From DATAXP01 sp963708675 (GTDB lineage Bacteria > Planctomycetota > Planctomycetia > Pirellulales > PNKZ01): a stretch of DNA of 64,000 nucleotides. Position numbers and translations under genes: made by a program. The stretch covers positions 186,001 to 250,000 of the forward strand of contig CAVPTO010000003.1 of the NCBI GenBank assembly GCA_963708675.1, read 5' to 3'. The notes beneath the pieces are model-generated. The model was not told the origin of the DNA. It did no database searches and worked only from the letters and a program-made list of their open reading frames with translations. This document shows positions 17,595-26,992 of this stretch, one piece after another; position 1 is the stretch's first letter, and the number at the start of each line of letters is the position of its first letter.

Positions 17595-19250
17595 TTAGCG
17601 CTTCGTGGTGAACTCGGCTGAGTTGATCAGGCTCCACTGCAAATCTTCGAACGCCGGTCCGCGATGCTTCACACGCTTGATGTGGTCGAGCGCGATCTTC
17701 ACTTCGCGATCCGTCGCGCGCCTCGCGAGCAATGCAAGGAACAACTGACGCACGGCAGCGTCATCGTCCGTCTCGGCTTCGAGCAGCTTGGCCAACATCG
17801 TGCCGCTGCCGCGCTTGGCACTGATTTGCGCGTTGAGCTGATCGTTGTTCATCAGCATCATGGCCTGCCCCATCGAGCGAAACACTTCGGCCGGCGGGAG
17901 CGACGGATCGTACCCGAAGGCGTCGTTCACGAGGTCGCGAGTGCTCTTCGGCGGTGGCGGAAAACGAACGTCTTTCGTCGGCTTCACCGAAGGGGGCGTG
18001 ATGTTCGGCAACGCCATGGCGGTGACTAGCGAGTCAAAGACTTCGTCGCCACGCAGCTTCGAGCCGTGCGCGGCGACGATCGCCGACGCTTTCTCGGGCG
18101 TGTCGTTGGTCAGTTCGCGCTGATAGACGGCTGTGTTGAGAATCAAGCGGAACATCGCCTTTACGTCGTAGCCCGAGGCGATGAAGCTGTCGGCGAGCGC
18201 CTGGTGCGTGCGTTCGAGCAAACCCGAGCGGTGCGCGCCCATATCGTCGACAGGCTCGAAGAATCCGCGACCCATGATCTGCGACCACATGCGATTGACG
18301 TAAGCACGCGCGAACCACGGATTGTCGGGTCCGGTGATGGCCTGGGCGAGCAGCTTGCGACGATCGGCGTCACAGGTGTCGAGCGGCAGCGTCTCGCCGG
18401 TCATGAAGACGGGCGTCATCACGGTGCCGTCCTTCTTCGGGTCTTCGGCATTCGGCATCATGTACTCGCCTTTGCCGCTGTCGGTCACGGTGGCGTCGGT
18501 GCCATCGTTGGTTTGCGAGGTCTTGCCAAGTTTGCCATTGGCCCGCGCGTAGAACGCAGCAAGCTCGTGGAACTGCGACCGCTTCCAATCTTCGAACGGA
18601 TGGTCGTGACACTCGGCACATTGAATCTGCACGCCGAGCCAGATGCGCGCCGTTTCGGCCGCGAGTTTCTTGGCGTCGCCTTGATGATAGGCGACGAACG
18701 TGGCGGGCGGGTTTTCCTTCACCATGCCGGCGGCGGTGAGAATCTCGCGCGTGACGTCGTTCCACGGGGCGTTCTCGTTCAGCTTGCTCGCGATCCAATT
18801 TTTGAGCGGGCCGTAGTTGAGGAACGACAACTCCGGAGGCGGCACCCGGTAGCTGATCGTGTCGCTCCAGTAGTTCGCCCAGTTGGTGCCGAACTCTTCG
18901 CTGGCCAACAATCGTTCGATGACTGCGGCGCGGCGTTCGTTGCGGCTGCCGCTGCTGGTGGTTTCGCTGTCGGTCGTGTCGAGAAACTCTTCAAGCTCTT
19001 CGACGCGCGGCTGCCGGCCGATGAGGTTCAGCGTGACGCGGCGTAGAAACGCTTCGTCGCTGCAGGTCTTGAACTTGACGCCGCCAAGCTCGTTGGCAAT
19101 GAGAGCGTCGAGCTTTTTCGACGATAGAGCCTTGCGGGTGCTGATGCCTTCGGAGCGTTCAGCCCCGACTGCCAGTGTCCCCGTGAGCAGGTAGACCGCG
19201 ACACCCAATGCAAAACAGCAGCGGGGCATGGCGTAAAACCCCAAAGGCAC
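17595..19250 (-). CDS. DUF1549/DUF1553 domain protein
   Basis: The 551-aa secreted protein has an N-terminal signal (FALGVAVYLLTGTLAVGA), the DUF1549 block (SDEAFLRRVTLNLIGRQP), a CAECHDHPFEDW cysteine-histidine motif like a cytochrome c heme site, and a DUF1553 C-terminal half (NPWFARAYVNRMWSQIMGRG). It is transcribed just ahead of the DUF1501 gene. No catalytic role is established for the family. Confidence 0.93.
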   Translation of the reverse strand: MPLGFYAMPRCCFALGVAVYLLTGTLAVGAERSEGISTRKALSSKKLDALIANELGGVKFKTCSDEAFLRRVTLNLIGRQPRVEELEEFLDTTDSETTSSGSRNERRAAVIERLLASEEFGTNWANYWSDTISYRVPPPELSFLNYGPLKNWIASKLNENAPWNDVTREILTAAGMVKENPPATFVAYHQGDAKKLAAETARIWLGVQIQCAECHDHPFEDWKRSQFHELAAFYARANGKLGKTSQTNDGTDATVTDSGKGEYMMPNAEDPKKDGTVMTPVFMTGETLPLDTCDADRRKLLAQAITGPDNPWFARAYVNRMWSQIMGRGFFEPVDDMGAHRSGLLERTHQALADSFIASGYDVKAMFRLILNTAVYQRELTNDTPEKASAIVAAHGSKLRGDEVFDSLVTAMALPNITPPSVKPTKDVRFPPPPKSTRDLVNDAFGYDPSLPPAEVFRSMGQAMMLMNNDQLNAQISAKRGSGTMLAKLLEAETDDDAAVRQLFLALLARRATDREVKIALDHIKRVKHRGPAFEDLQWSLINSAEFTTKR

Positions 19251-19433
19251 AGGTGGGTTAGGCAGGAAGGAAAGCGGTGCTAGTATAAAGGCTAATGCTC
19301 AGATCGGTCAAGCGCGAGGATGCCACTTAGGTCGTTCGCTCAGACGATCTTGCGATCGTAAGAATGTCACATGGTATGCTCCAGCGCTGCCGAAGCACTC
19401 CAAGCGGACTGAAGGAACGCTCAGCACAACGAT

Positions 19434-20264
19434 ATGCCGTTTATCCTCGATATTCGTTCCGATTTTCTTGCCGACACATCGTTGCCGATCGAAGCCGACG
19501 GTTTGGCCCAGGCTGCTATGTCTGCGACATCGGCCGATGAAGTTGCTCGCACGCTTGTATGGCACGGCAATCGACAGATCGCGGCTGGCGAGTTCTTTTC
19601 CGTCAAAGCAAAACCCGGCGACGGCGAAGTGGTCATCCGTGGCGATCTTTCTGGAATACACCGCCTGGGCGAAGGAATGACCGCGGGCACGCTGCGGATC
19701 GAGGGCGACGCGGGGCGGCATCTGGGGGCAGCCATGCGAGGCGGCGAGATTCACGTCCAGGGATCGGCCGGAGACTTCGCAGGGGCCGAGATGCGCGACG
19801 GCCTGATTCACATAGCGGGCGACGCGGGTAACTGCGCCGGCGGTGCGTATGTCGGCAGCCAGCGCGGCATGCGTGGCGGCACGCTTCTCATTGACGGCGA
19901 CGCCGGCTCGCACGTGGGTTACACGATGCGGCGGGGACTGATCGCTATAGGGGGCGACGTCGGCGATTTCGTGGCGCTGAACATGATCGCAGGCACGGTG
20001 CTCGTCGGCGGGACGTGCGGAGCGCGCCCCGGAGCAGCGATGCGACGAGGCACGATCGTCGCGTTCGGCCAACCACCCGAGTTGTTGCCGACTTTCCGAC
20101 GTTCCTCGACCGCGCGACCTGGCTTTCTAGCCGTCTATCTGCGGTTCCTGTCGCAGCGAGGTTTCGCTGTCGATGCCCGATGGCCGATCGCCGAGTTCAC
20201 GCAGTTCTCTGGCGATCATCTCAACGGAGGGCGTGGCGAGATCTTTGTCCGCCGGGCCGTGTAG
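19434..20264 (+). CDS. fhcC: Formylmethanofuran dehydrogenase subunit C / formyltransferase-hydrolase complex subunit C
   Basis: The 276-aa protein is a right-handed beta-helix made of glycine-rich repeats (GDLSGIHRLGEGMTAGTLRI, GSAGDFAGAEMRDGLIHI, GDVGDFVALNMIAGTVLV), the hallmark of FwdC/FmdC and the GltS C-terminal domain. In methylotrophs and planctomycetes FhcC belongs to the complex that hydrolyses formyl-tetrahydromethanopterin to formate in C1 oxidation. Here it stands alone. The other fhc genes must be elsewhere. Confidence 0.9.
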   Translation: MPFILDIRSDFLADTSLPIEADGLAQAAMSATSADEVARTLVWHGNRQIAAGEFFSVKAKPGDGEVVIRGDLSGIHRLGEGMTAGTLRIEGDAGRHLGAAMRGGEIHVQGSAGDFAGAEMRDGLIHIAGDAGNCAGGAYVGSQRGMRGGTLLIDGDAGSHVGYTMRRGLIAIGGDVGDFVALNMIAGTVLVGGTCGARPGAAMRRGTIVAFGQPPELLPTFRRSSTARPGFLAVYLRFLSQRGFAVDARWPIAEFTQFSGDHLNGGRGEIFVRRAV

Positions 20265-20507
20265 TTCCCGGCTCCGCGTTTTTCAGCAGCGATCGCACCA
20301 TTGTTGTGCATTACGTTGAATTTGACGACTCGCCAAGGGAAGATACGCGAACGAAATTATCGCCAAGAACCACGGACGACACTTCGATTTACGGCTCGAC
20401 GTCACCCCCGCTAGCAGAAGGGGCGCAACATTTGCTCTTTTGCCGCGACCCACCGCAACGACGCGGCAGCCCTTCGGGTGAACGATTCCCAAACCCACGC
20501 CTGATAC

Positions 20508-21395
20508 ATGACGACCAAAGAGAAAAAGAAAAAGAAGAAAAGCGAAGCCGAAATCTCGACCAACGGCGCCACGAATGGCGCCCCCGTCGATCACACCCAC
20601 GACCATCACCCCGAGGTGAAGAAGGTCAAGAACAGCATCTACGAACCCGAGCTGGCTCGGATCCAAATCGAGCTCATCAAGCTCCAGGAATGGGTTAAGG
20701 ACCAGGGGCTGAAAGTTGTGGTGTTGTTCGAGGGCCGCGACGCCGCCGGTAAGGGAGGCGTCATCAAGCGCATCACCGAGAGCATGAATCCGCGTATTTG
20801 CCGCGTGGTCGCTCTCGGTCGTCCGACCGAGCGCGAACGCACAAGCTGGTACTTCCAGCGATACGTGACCCATCTGCCCTGCGCGGGAGAAATCGTGATC
20901 TTCGACCGCAGTTGGTACAACCGCGCGGGCGTCGAACACGTGATGGGCTTCTGCACCGATGCCGAATATCAGGAGTTCATGCGTTCGTGCCCCGAGTTCG
21001 AAATGATGCTCATCCGCTCGGGCACCATCCTGATCAAGTATTGGTTCTCGGTCAGTGACGCCGAGCAAGAGAAGCGGTTCCAAGGGCGCATGAACGACGT
21101 GACGCGCAGCTGGAAGCTGAGCCCGATGGACTTGGAGTCTCGCGCCAAGTGGGTCGAGTACTCGATGGCCAAAGACGCGATGTTCGCGCACACCGACACC
21201 AAGCAGTCGCCGTGGTACGTCGTGAAGGCCGACTGCAAGAAGGCCGCGCGATTGAATTGCATGCGTCACTTCTTGAGCAAGATCCCGTACAAGGATCTGA
21301 CGCCGACGCCTCCGGAGCTTCCGCCACGACCGCCGGCGACCGACTACAAACGTCCGCCGATCGAAGGCCAGACCTTCGTCCCCGAAGTGTTCTGA
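20508..21395 (+). CDS. ppk2: Polyphosphate kinase 2
   Basis: The 295-aa protein has the PPK2 P-loop FEGRDAAGKGG (about 75-85), the lid motif GRPTERERTSWYFQRY and Walker B-like IVIFDRSWYNRAGVEHVMG. PPK2 enzymes transfer phosphate between polyphosphate and nucleoside di- or monophosphates. The N-terminus is an unusual Lys-rich then His-rich tail (KEKKKKKKSE, DHTHDHH). The next gene is an adenylate kinase, which suggests shared nucleotide-energy roles. Confidence 0.95.
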   Translation: MTTKEKKKKKKSEAEISTNGATNGAPVDHTHDHHPEVKKVKNSIYEPELARIQIELIKLQEWVKDQGLKVVVLFEGRDAAGKGGVIKRITESMNPRICRVVALGRPTERERTSWYFQRYVTHLPCAGEIVIFDRSWYNRAGVEHVMGFCTDAEYQEFMRSCPEFEMMLIRSGTILIKYWFSVSDAEQEKRFQGRMNDVTRSWKLSPMDLESRAKWVEYSMAKDAMFAHTDTKQSPWYVVKADCKKAARLNCMRHFLSKIPYKDLTPTPPELPPRPPATDYKRPPIEGQTFVPEVF

Positions 21396-21463
21396 TCGCG
21401 GCGTTTCAAAGGTTTCAATCCCACACTTAGCCGCCAGCTTTTGCTGGCGCTTTCACGGAGCGC

Positions 21464-22102
21464 ATGCGCAAGTTCATCATCATGGGCGTCCAAGGCTGCG
21501 GCAAAGGCACGCAAGCCAAGCTGCTCGCCAAGGACTACAAGCTCGTCCACATCAGCGTTGGTGATATCTTTCGTTGGCACATTCAAAGCCACACGAAACT
21601 TGCCGCGAGGATCGCTCGCCTTACGGCGGCGGGCGAGTTGGTCCCCGACGATATCGTCGAGGAGATCATCCGTGGCCGACTCGATCAGCACGATTGGAAC
21701 TTCGGGTTCATCCTCGACGGCTTCCCGCGCAACCGTCGGCAGGCCGAGTTCTTTCTCGAGAGTTACGACATCGATGCGGTGATTCACATCGACGTTGCGG
21801 ACGAAGTGGTGATGGCCCGCGTGATGAACCGCCGTCTGTGCGGCAAGTGCGGGCTCGACTACAACCTGATCTTTCACCGTCCGGTGTCGCCCGACGTGTG
21901 CGACGTCTGCGGTGGATCGCTCATCGCGAGGGCCGACGACAATCAGGAAGCCGTGGCTTCACGCTTGCATGATTATCACGCCAAGACGGCGCCGATTCTC
22001 GACCTGTTCAGCCGCAAGGAACTCGTCGTGACCGTCGACGGCACATTGCCGCCCGAAGCCGTGCAGGTCGAGATTCGAAAGAAACTGCACTACACCACGT
22101 AA
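21464..22102 (+). CDS. adk: Adenylate kinase (zinc-lid type)
   Basis: The 212-aa kinase has a P-loop (GVQGCGKGTQAKLL, 8-21), the AMP-binding FILDGFPRN, and a LID domain with four cysteines (C126, C129, C146, C149) for structural zinc. It would interconvert AMP, ADP and ATP. It follows ppk2 after about 70 bases on the same strand. A paralogue elsewhere is possible, so this may not be the housekeeping copy. Confidence 0.9.
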   Translation: MRKFIIMGVQGCGKGTQAKLLAKDYKLVHISVGDIFRWHIQSHTKLAARIARLTAAGELVPDDIVEEIIRGRLDQHDWNFGFILDGFPRNRRQAEFFLESYDIDAVIHIDVADEVVMARVMNRRLCGKCGLDYNLIFHRPVSPDVCDVCGGSLIARADDNQEAVASRLHDYHAKTAPILDLFSRKELVVTVDGTLPPEAVQVEIRKKLHYTT

Positions 22103-22115
22103 CGCGGTCGTGTGA

Positions 22116-23246
22116 TTATCGGATGACGGTGGCGGGCGGAGCTTCGACTTCGGCCGAGACCGGAGTCGATCGACCGCTGACTTCGAGCGTGGAGACTGGT
22201 CCGCGTGGTTCGGCCGCCGCAGTGGGCAGCGCCTCGGCCGTCATGCGTCCCACGACCGGAGCATCAACGCTGGCGGGCGTGGCCCGGCCGGTGCCGTCAT
22301 CCATTCCTGTGCGGAAGGTGTCGTGCGAAGGCAACGACGCAACGCGTTCGGACTGCCGCGATTCGATGACGGCCAGCCACTGTTGCGCCTCTTTGAACGA
22401 CGGGTCGGCCGCAGCGGCCAATTTAAACTGTTCGCCGGCGGACGGTTCTTGTCCTCTGCGAGCCAGCAGCACTCCGACGTTGTAATGGGCAACCGCTTTG
22501 CCATGCACGGCCGCGAGCTGCGCGATCGCTTCGTCCACATGGTCGATCTCGACCAGCACGGTCGCCAGGTTGTTGCGATACAGCACCTTATCGGGCGCGG
22601 CATCGACCGCGCGACGCAGCATCGCGATGGCATCACCGTATTTGGTCTGTCGTGCGTAGCACAAAGCCAGGTCGTTCAACGCGCCGGGTTCGTGCGGATG
22701 CTTGCGCACGGCCAACGAGTAGCAGCGCATCGCGTCTTCCAATCGGTTCTGGCGATCATACGCGCGACCGAGGCCGACGAGTGCGCCAAGATGATCGGGA
22801 TCGATCTCGAGCGCTTGCTTGTACTTTTCGATCGCCTCTTCCGTGTTGCCGTGCTTCTCTTGGATCTTCGCAACCGACACGTACATGTCGGCGCTCGGCT
22901 TGGCGGTTTTGTTTAGCGATAGCGCGTCTTCGGGCTCGGTCGATTTCGGACGAACCGAGTCCGTCACCTTTTGCGACGCTTTGCTGAACGTACCCGACAC
23001 GGTCTTCGCGACGCTCGACTCGCCGATCGACGTGCCGATCTTCTGGGCGAAGTTGTCTTTCTTCGGACTCCACGGCTGCAGATCCTTCGACACGTTTGTC
23101 GAGGCCACGCCCGGGTCGTTCTTCTTGCCGAACCACTTGCTCATGAATCCCGGAACCGGAAGGCCGGAACCGCTGGCACAGCCGCCACAAGTGACGGTCA
23201 GCACAGCACACATCGTCATCACAATGAGAGGTTTCATGGACGACAC
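22116..23246 (-). CDS. TPR-repeat lipoprotein
   Basis: The GTG start at 23246 is chosen because GGAGGAG lies 8 bases upstream. It gives an N-terminus of MSSMKPLIVMTMCAVLTV with lipobox cysteine near GGCASG. An ATG three codons later is an alternative. Residues of about 140-310 form five or so TPR units (for example GNTEEAIEKYKQALEIDPDH and KYGDAIAMLRRAVDAAPD). The ends are low complexity. TPR arrays mediate protein contacts, and the partner is unknown. It converges with adk. Confidence 0.85.
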   Translation of the reverse strand: MSSMKPLIVMTMCAVLTVTCGGCASGSGLPVPGFMSKWFGKKNDPGVASTNVSKDLQPWSPKKDNFAQKIGTSIGESSVAKTVSGTFSKASQKVTDSVRPKSTEPEDALSLNKTAKPSADMYVSVAKIQEKHGNTEEAIEKYKQALEIDPDHLGALVGLGRAYDRQNRLEDAMRCYSLAVRKHPHEPGALNDLALCYARQTKYGDAIAMLRRAVDAAPDKVLYRNNLATVLVEIDHVDEAIAQLAAVHGKAVAHYNVGVLLARRGQEPSAGEQFKLAAAADPSFKEAQQWLAVIESRQSERVASLPSHDTFRTGMDDGTGRATPASVDAPVVGRMTAEALPTAAAEPRGPVSTLEVSGRSTPVSAEVEAPPATVIR

Positions 23247-23395
23247 GGCACACTCTCCTCCCGACATCGCGAACTTGCGCATCTCGTTGATGTCATCGAC
23301 TTCAACGGACGGCAATCTCCACTGAATCGCTACAGGTGGACCACGCAAGCATGCCGTGTGCTGATAGCACTGCGATCATGCGGCGCATGGAACTG

Positions 23396-24007
23396 CTAAC
23401 TTCCCGCTCCTGGCGGACCGCCCAACCCACCACCGCCGCCACCACCACCGCCGCCGCCTCCCGAGAGACGCGGCACAGGCATCGAAGCACGATACGCGCG
23501 ATCGACGGCGTCGACGTAATACGACGGCGTCGTGCGCGGCTCGAAATTGACAAGGCTCACGCTGGCCACCGTTCCCGGTGGGACGTAAGGCGTACTGGCA
23601 TTGAACACATCGGAGACGCGAGCGGCAGTCACCTCGGCATCGAGTGAACGAACGATGAAGATCGTGCGGAACTCGGGAGGCGCTTGCAGAAGAATTTTGG
23701 CGATCTCCTGTTTGCCAGCCTCGGTCAGCTTCGTTCCGGTTTGCGGATCAAAGTGGTGATCGCTGAGCGTGTTCTCGACTTGCCAGGCGTTGGCGATCTG
23801 AATCGCAAACGGCTCGCGAACTCGAATGCGGTCGCCAGGCACGAACGCTTCAGGCCACGCGTTGTTTCGCTGGGCGTCGCGGACCCACCCGCGAAAGTGC
23901 TTCTTGAACCAGCCGTCTTCTTTCGCCTGAACGCCGAACGGGAAGGCGAGCGGCACACTCATGGCCGCGATGGCGGCGCCGATCATTGCCCTACGCGTGA
24001 GTCGCAT
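23396..24007 (-). CDS. Secreted protein with polyglycine tail
   Basis: The 203-aa product begins with a twin-arginine-like export signal (MRLTRRAMIGAAIAAMSVPLAF). The middle (HHFDPQTGTKLTEAGKQEIAKI and following) vaguely resembles the beta-alpha unit of OmpA-like domains, but I would not assign it. Near the C-terminus is a run of at least 12 glycines encoded by a GGC/GGT repeat (about 23427-23462), which may vary in length. Confidence 0.7.
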   Translation of the reverse strand: MRLTRRAMIGAAIAAMSVPLAFPFGVQAKEDGWFKKHFRGWVRDAQRNNAWPEAFVPGDRIRVREPFAIQIANAWQVENTLSDHHFDPQTGTKLTEAGKQEIAKILLQAPPEFRTIFIVRSLDAEVTAARVSDVFNASTPYVPPGTVASVSLVNFEPRTTPSYYVDAVDRAYRASMPVPRLSGGGGGGGGGGGGLGGPPGAGS

Positions 24008-24123
24008 GATTGCATTTCTCCGACAGCCGTTAGACTCTGCATCTTCCTATCGGCGCGCCCGGCAGAGGCGGACGCACTTTCTCGGTTCAATCCGTTCAGC
24101 TTGCCTAGGCGGAAAACTCCGTC

Positions 24124-24209
24124 ATCAAGCCGCGACCGGTGGCCGCGGCCCGCTGAATGGTCTGCGGGATTCGGTGATACGCAGGCGCGACCACCGGTCG
24201 CGGCTTGAT
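24124..24209. repeat. Palindrome of ATCAAGCCGCGACCGGTGG type
   Basis: Arms 24124-24142 and 24191-24209 are perfect 19-base inverted copies. It lies just upstream of the interrupted comM gene. Confidence 0.8.
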
Positions 24210-24292
24210 AAGGAGCGCCAGCGATGCTTGCGACACGCTCCCTCGCCTGCGCACAATAACGCCGCCCGTTTCGCCACCCGGGGCCGGCGACG

Positions 24293-24507
24293 ATGCTTGC
24301 CAAACTCAAAACCTTCTCACTGCTCGGCATCGACGCGCTTCCCGTCGAAGTCGAGGTCGACGTCTCCGACGGCGCGCTGCCGAAGACGATTCTCGTCGGT
24401 TTGCCCGAGGCCGCTGTCAAGGAATGCACGCATCGCGTCGAGCGAGCGCTGGTGAACTCAGGGTTCATGCGCCCGCAGAATCGCGTGGTCATTAACCTCG
24501 CGCCGGC
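24293..24507 (+). pseudogene. comM: comM/yifB 5' fragment, interrupted by mobile element
   Basis: The first about 71 codons match the N-terminal lon-like domain of YifB/ComM Mg-chelatase-like AAA proteins (KTFSLLGIDALPVEVEVDVS, LPKTILVGLPEAAVKE, NRVVINLAPA). The frame then runs into element DNA and stops within about 16 bases. The matching continuation DLPKQAASFDLPVTLG begins at 39419. Joining 24502 to 39414 restores one frame of about 512 aa, the normal family size. ComM is a hexameric helicase for branch migration in natural transformation. Confidence 0.93.
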
Positions 24508-26408
24508 TTGCCGCCGGCGCTGAAGCTGATAGCGTCGCCGGAAACTGGGTAAATCTCGACGCGCTCCAAGTAGCTCTTGCCATTGTTAGCTTGCTTGGCC
24601 GTCTTCGTGTGACGGTAGAAGCAAACGATACGGTCGATGACGCCTCGCAAAGCATCGGACTTCGCGCGGCCCGCGCCATCGCGGCTTATGGTCCGCTTGG
24701 CGTGGTCCATCGCTTCACGCCGCTGGGCTAGTTGTTCGCGCAGGTTGACGTATGGCGTTCGCCAGTCGGTCAACTGCGCTCGCAAGTCGTCAACGTCGGC
24801 TTGCAACGGCTCCATGCGTGCGATGGCCCGCTGGCGCAGTCGGTCGGGCAACGTGGCGTAGCCGTCAATTAGTTTGTCTAGCTCGGCTTGCTTGGCCGCA
24901 ATCTGCTTTTCCAGCTTCGGCCGAACTCGCTCGAATAAGACGGCATAGATTTCGACGAACGGCTTGCCTTGTCGCAACAGCTTGGCGGTTTCGCGGTCGG
25001 TTCCGTTATCCTCAACGAACGATAGAACTTCAGTCGCTACCCCTTGGAACGCGCCGGCCGTTCCGTTGACGGCTTCCAAGATCGGTTTGATTTCATCCAT
25101 GTTGCCGCCTTCCGTTGCACTCAACAGTTTGGCGAGTTTCGGAGCGGTCCGCTTCAGATACGCGACAACGATTGCCTCTATCACGTCATGCTTGACCCGA
25201 TGGCAATGGCAGCCCGTGGGATTCTTGCTGCCAAAGCGGTTGTACGTCCCACAGAAATAGGACTGGAACAGCCCGCGCGTCGTCTTGCCATTCGTGGCGT
25301 GCATCGGCTTGCCGCAATGTCCGCAGACCATGAAGGGGCGCAACCATAACTCGGCCGTGTGCGGTGCTCGGCGCTTTCCGGCCTTGCTACTCGATTCGGC
25401 AAGTTTGCGTTGAACCGTGTTCCAAGTCTCGCGGTCGATGATCGGTGCAAACTCTGGCTTGTCGGGTTGCACGTAATCGGTTTGAGCGCGGCGACGGCTT
25501 CGCGGCGTCTTGCCGTTCAATTCGCGGAACTGTCCGCCGACGTACTCGACAAATTCACTGCCGGCCCGCTTGTTCCACGCTGGCAGCCCGATATAGACCG
25601 GGTTCCGCAACAGTTCCTTAACGGTCTGCTTGTACCACGCTTCCGAAAAGACGGGCGCTATCTTCAAGTCGTTTAAGCGCTCGGCAACTTTGCCCGGTGA
25701 AACGTCTTCGGTCGCGTACCATTTGAAAATCTGCCGAAGCGCTTTGATTCGGTCCGTTTCCATCGACGGCCGCAAGCGTAGCGTATCCGTCGTGTCTTTT
25801 GCTGGCGTCGCGTTCTTACCCTTGAAGCGCTCCCGGCGTCCGTCCGGGTACACCTTGAAGCGGTCAAGGTGACCGACGTAAACCGTGCGCCACTTCTCGC
25901 GACCATCGGGGCCGAAACAAACAACGTCGGTTGCATAGGGCGCGTACCCGCCCTGATACTCGCCGCGCCTCGCGTAAGTGACTTTGCCTGTAATGTTGCG
26001 GTGCGCTTTCTCTTTCTGTTCGCGCTTGCTCGTGAGTGCGCCGACAACGCTTGTCAAAACCGATCCATCGTCATCGGCAGTCAGATTGCGGCCGGCAGAA
26101 TCGAGCAACTCGCAACCGTGGTCGCGAAGTAGTGAAACGAACTTGCCCCACTCGAAAGCGTCTTTCGTTCCGAACCGATCTTGCGAATCGACGATGATCG
26201 TATCGACCGCTCCGCGCTGAACGTCGGCAAGCAATCGCTGAAATTCTTTCCGCTTGCTCGCGTGGTGGCGTGAGTTGCGGCCTACGTCGTCGCTATACTC
26301 TTCGGCAATCGTTTTGCTAAGCCGAGCCGCGCAAGCGTTCACATTGATTTGTTGACGTGTAACGTCTTGCTTATCACTCGACACACGTAGGTAGGCGGCC
26401 GTTTTCAT
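24492..26408 (-). CDS. Large serine recombinase (element integrase)
   Basis: The 638-aa protein has an N-terminal resolvase domain with nucleophile Ser10 (YLRVSSDKQ), a recombinase domain (TDRIKALRQIFKWYATEDVSPGKVAERLN region), a zinc ribbon (CGHCGKPMH...CGTYNRFG...GCHCHR) and a C-terminal coiled coil. It performs integration and excision at att sites. Its frame crosses the left junction, so the last residues (ARG and stop) come from host comM DNA. In the circular form the same frame would continue after GGKP for 51 other residues (39414 down to 39262). The start is ATG at 26408. Confidence 0.95.
   Translation of the reverse strand: MKTAAYLRVSSDKQDVTRQQINVNACAARLSKTIAEEYSDDVGRNSRHHASKRKEFQRLLADVQRGAVDTIIVDSQDRFGTKDAFEWGKFVSLLRDHGCELLDSAGRNLTADDDGSVLTSVVGALTSKREQKEKAHRNITGKVTYARRGEYQGGYAPYATDVVCFGPDGREKWRTVYVGHLDRFKVYPDGRRERFKGKNATPAKDTTDTLRLRPSMETDRIKALRQIFKWYATEDVSPGKVAERLNDLKIAPVFSEAWYKQTVKELLRNPVYIGLPAWNKRAGSEFVEYVGGQFRELNGKTPRSRRRAQTDYVQPDKPEFAPIIDRETWNTVQRKLAESSSKAGKRRAPHTAELWLRPFMVCGHCGKPMHATNGKTTRGLFQSYFCGTYNRFGSKNPTGCHCHRVKHDVIEAIVVAYLKRTAPKLAKLLSATEGGNMDEIKPILEAVNGTAGAFQGVATEVLSFVEDNGTDRETAKLLRQGKPFVEIYAVLFERVRPKLEKQIAAKQAELDKLIDGYATLPDRLRQRAIARMEPLQADVDDLRAQLTDWRTPYVNLREQLAQRREAMDHAKRTISRDGAGRAKSDALRGVIDRIVCFYRHTKTAKQANNGKSYLERVEIYPVSGDAISFSAGGKPARG
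24503..24507. other. attL core CCGGC
   Basis: The 5-base CCGGC is shared with 39414-39418. The left side (CATTAACCTCGCG) is host comM and the right side is element. It marks the left crossover region of the serine integrase. Confidence 0.8.
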
Positions 26409-26518
26409 GGTGTGCCTTGCTTGGGGAATCGCGGTTCGTCGCTATTTCAAGGATAGTTCGACGCTTGCAGGTTGCAAATTTGCGCCGGTTTTGCGGCGGC
26501 GCGAAGTAGAATTAAGCT

Positions 26519-26713
26519 ATGACGCCTGACGAACTGGCCGAGATTGAGCTACACATTGCCGCATCTGAGAACATCGACGATGGCATCGTCGCGGCGTTCG
26601 CGGCGACGCCCACGGTTCCGCAACCGGCCGCGCGGCCTTCGGCCAACTGGTTTCCGGCGCTGTGCGGCTTGCTGGCCGCGTTAGTGGTGCTCGTACTCTG
26701 GTTGTGCGCATGA
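26519..26713 (+). CDS. Small single-pass membrane protein
   Basis: The 64-aa product is divergent from the integrase. It has an acidic N-terminal helix (TPDELAEIELHIAASENIDDG), a short Pro/Ala linker and a C-terminal transmembrane helix (LCGLLAALVVLVLWLC). The ribosome site is weak. A hairpin (26719-26743, CACTCGC/GCGAGTG) follows the stop. Tail-anchored small proteins of this kind occur in mobile elements. Function unknown. Confidence 0.45.
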   Translation: MTPDELAEIELHIAASENIDDGIVAAFAATPTVPQPAARPSANWFPALCGLLAALVVLVLWLCA

Positions 26714-26803
26714 AGAATCCTCACTCGCAAGATGCGAGTGGGGACAATGCAAACCCGACGATCAACCCGACGGGCCGCGAACGTGTGAGAAAAGCGAGCC
26801 GAA

Positions 26804-26992
26804 CTACACAGTTGTTCGGGCTAGTTTTACGGCCGACTGGTGGGCAAGATCGCATTCATCGCGAATGCTCGACAGCAACGCGGACAGCGCGAGCGACGCC
26901 TGCCCTATCGTGTTAAGATTGTCGAATAGCGTTTCAAGCTGGGCGTCGGCTTCGGCAAGTTGGGTGACCAGTGCTCTAATGTTGTCATCCAT
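26804..26992 (-). CDS. Small helical protein, element operon
   Basis: The 62-aa product (MDDNIRALVTQLAEADAQLE...) is predicted all-helical with heptad-like spacing, possibly a coiled coil. Its ATG overlaps the end of the preceding gene. A G-rich stretch (GGGGGCG) just upstream could serve for ribosome binding. It is the last gene of the small-gene operon before the integrase. No family recognised. Confidence 0.6.
   Translation of the reverse strand: MDDNIRALVTQLAEADAQLETLFDNLNTIGQASLALSALLSSIRDECDLAHQSAVKLARTTV

Noticed and set aside
21464..22102. Shikimate or cytidylate kinase
   Set aside because: The four-Cys LID and the GFPRN motif fit adenylate kinase.
26710..26916. 68-codon frame coupled by ATGA to the small membrane protein
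   Set aside because: Low-complexity sequence over a hairpin and antisense to the 62-aa operon gene, which fits better.
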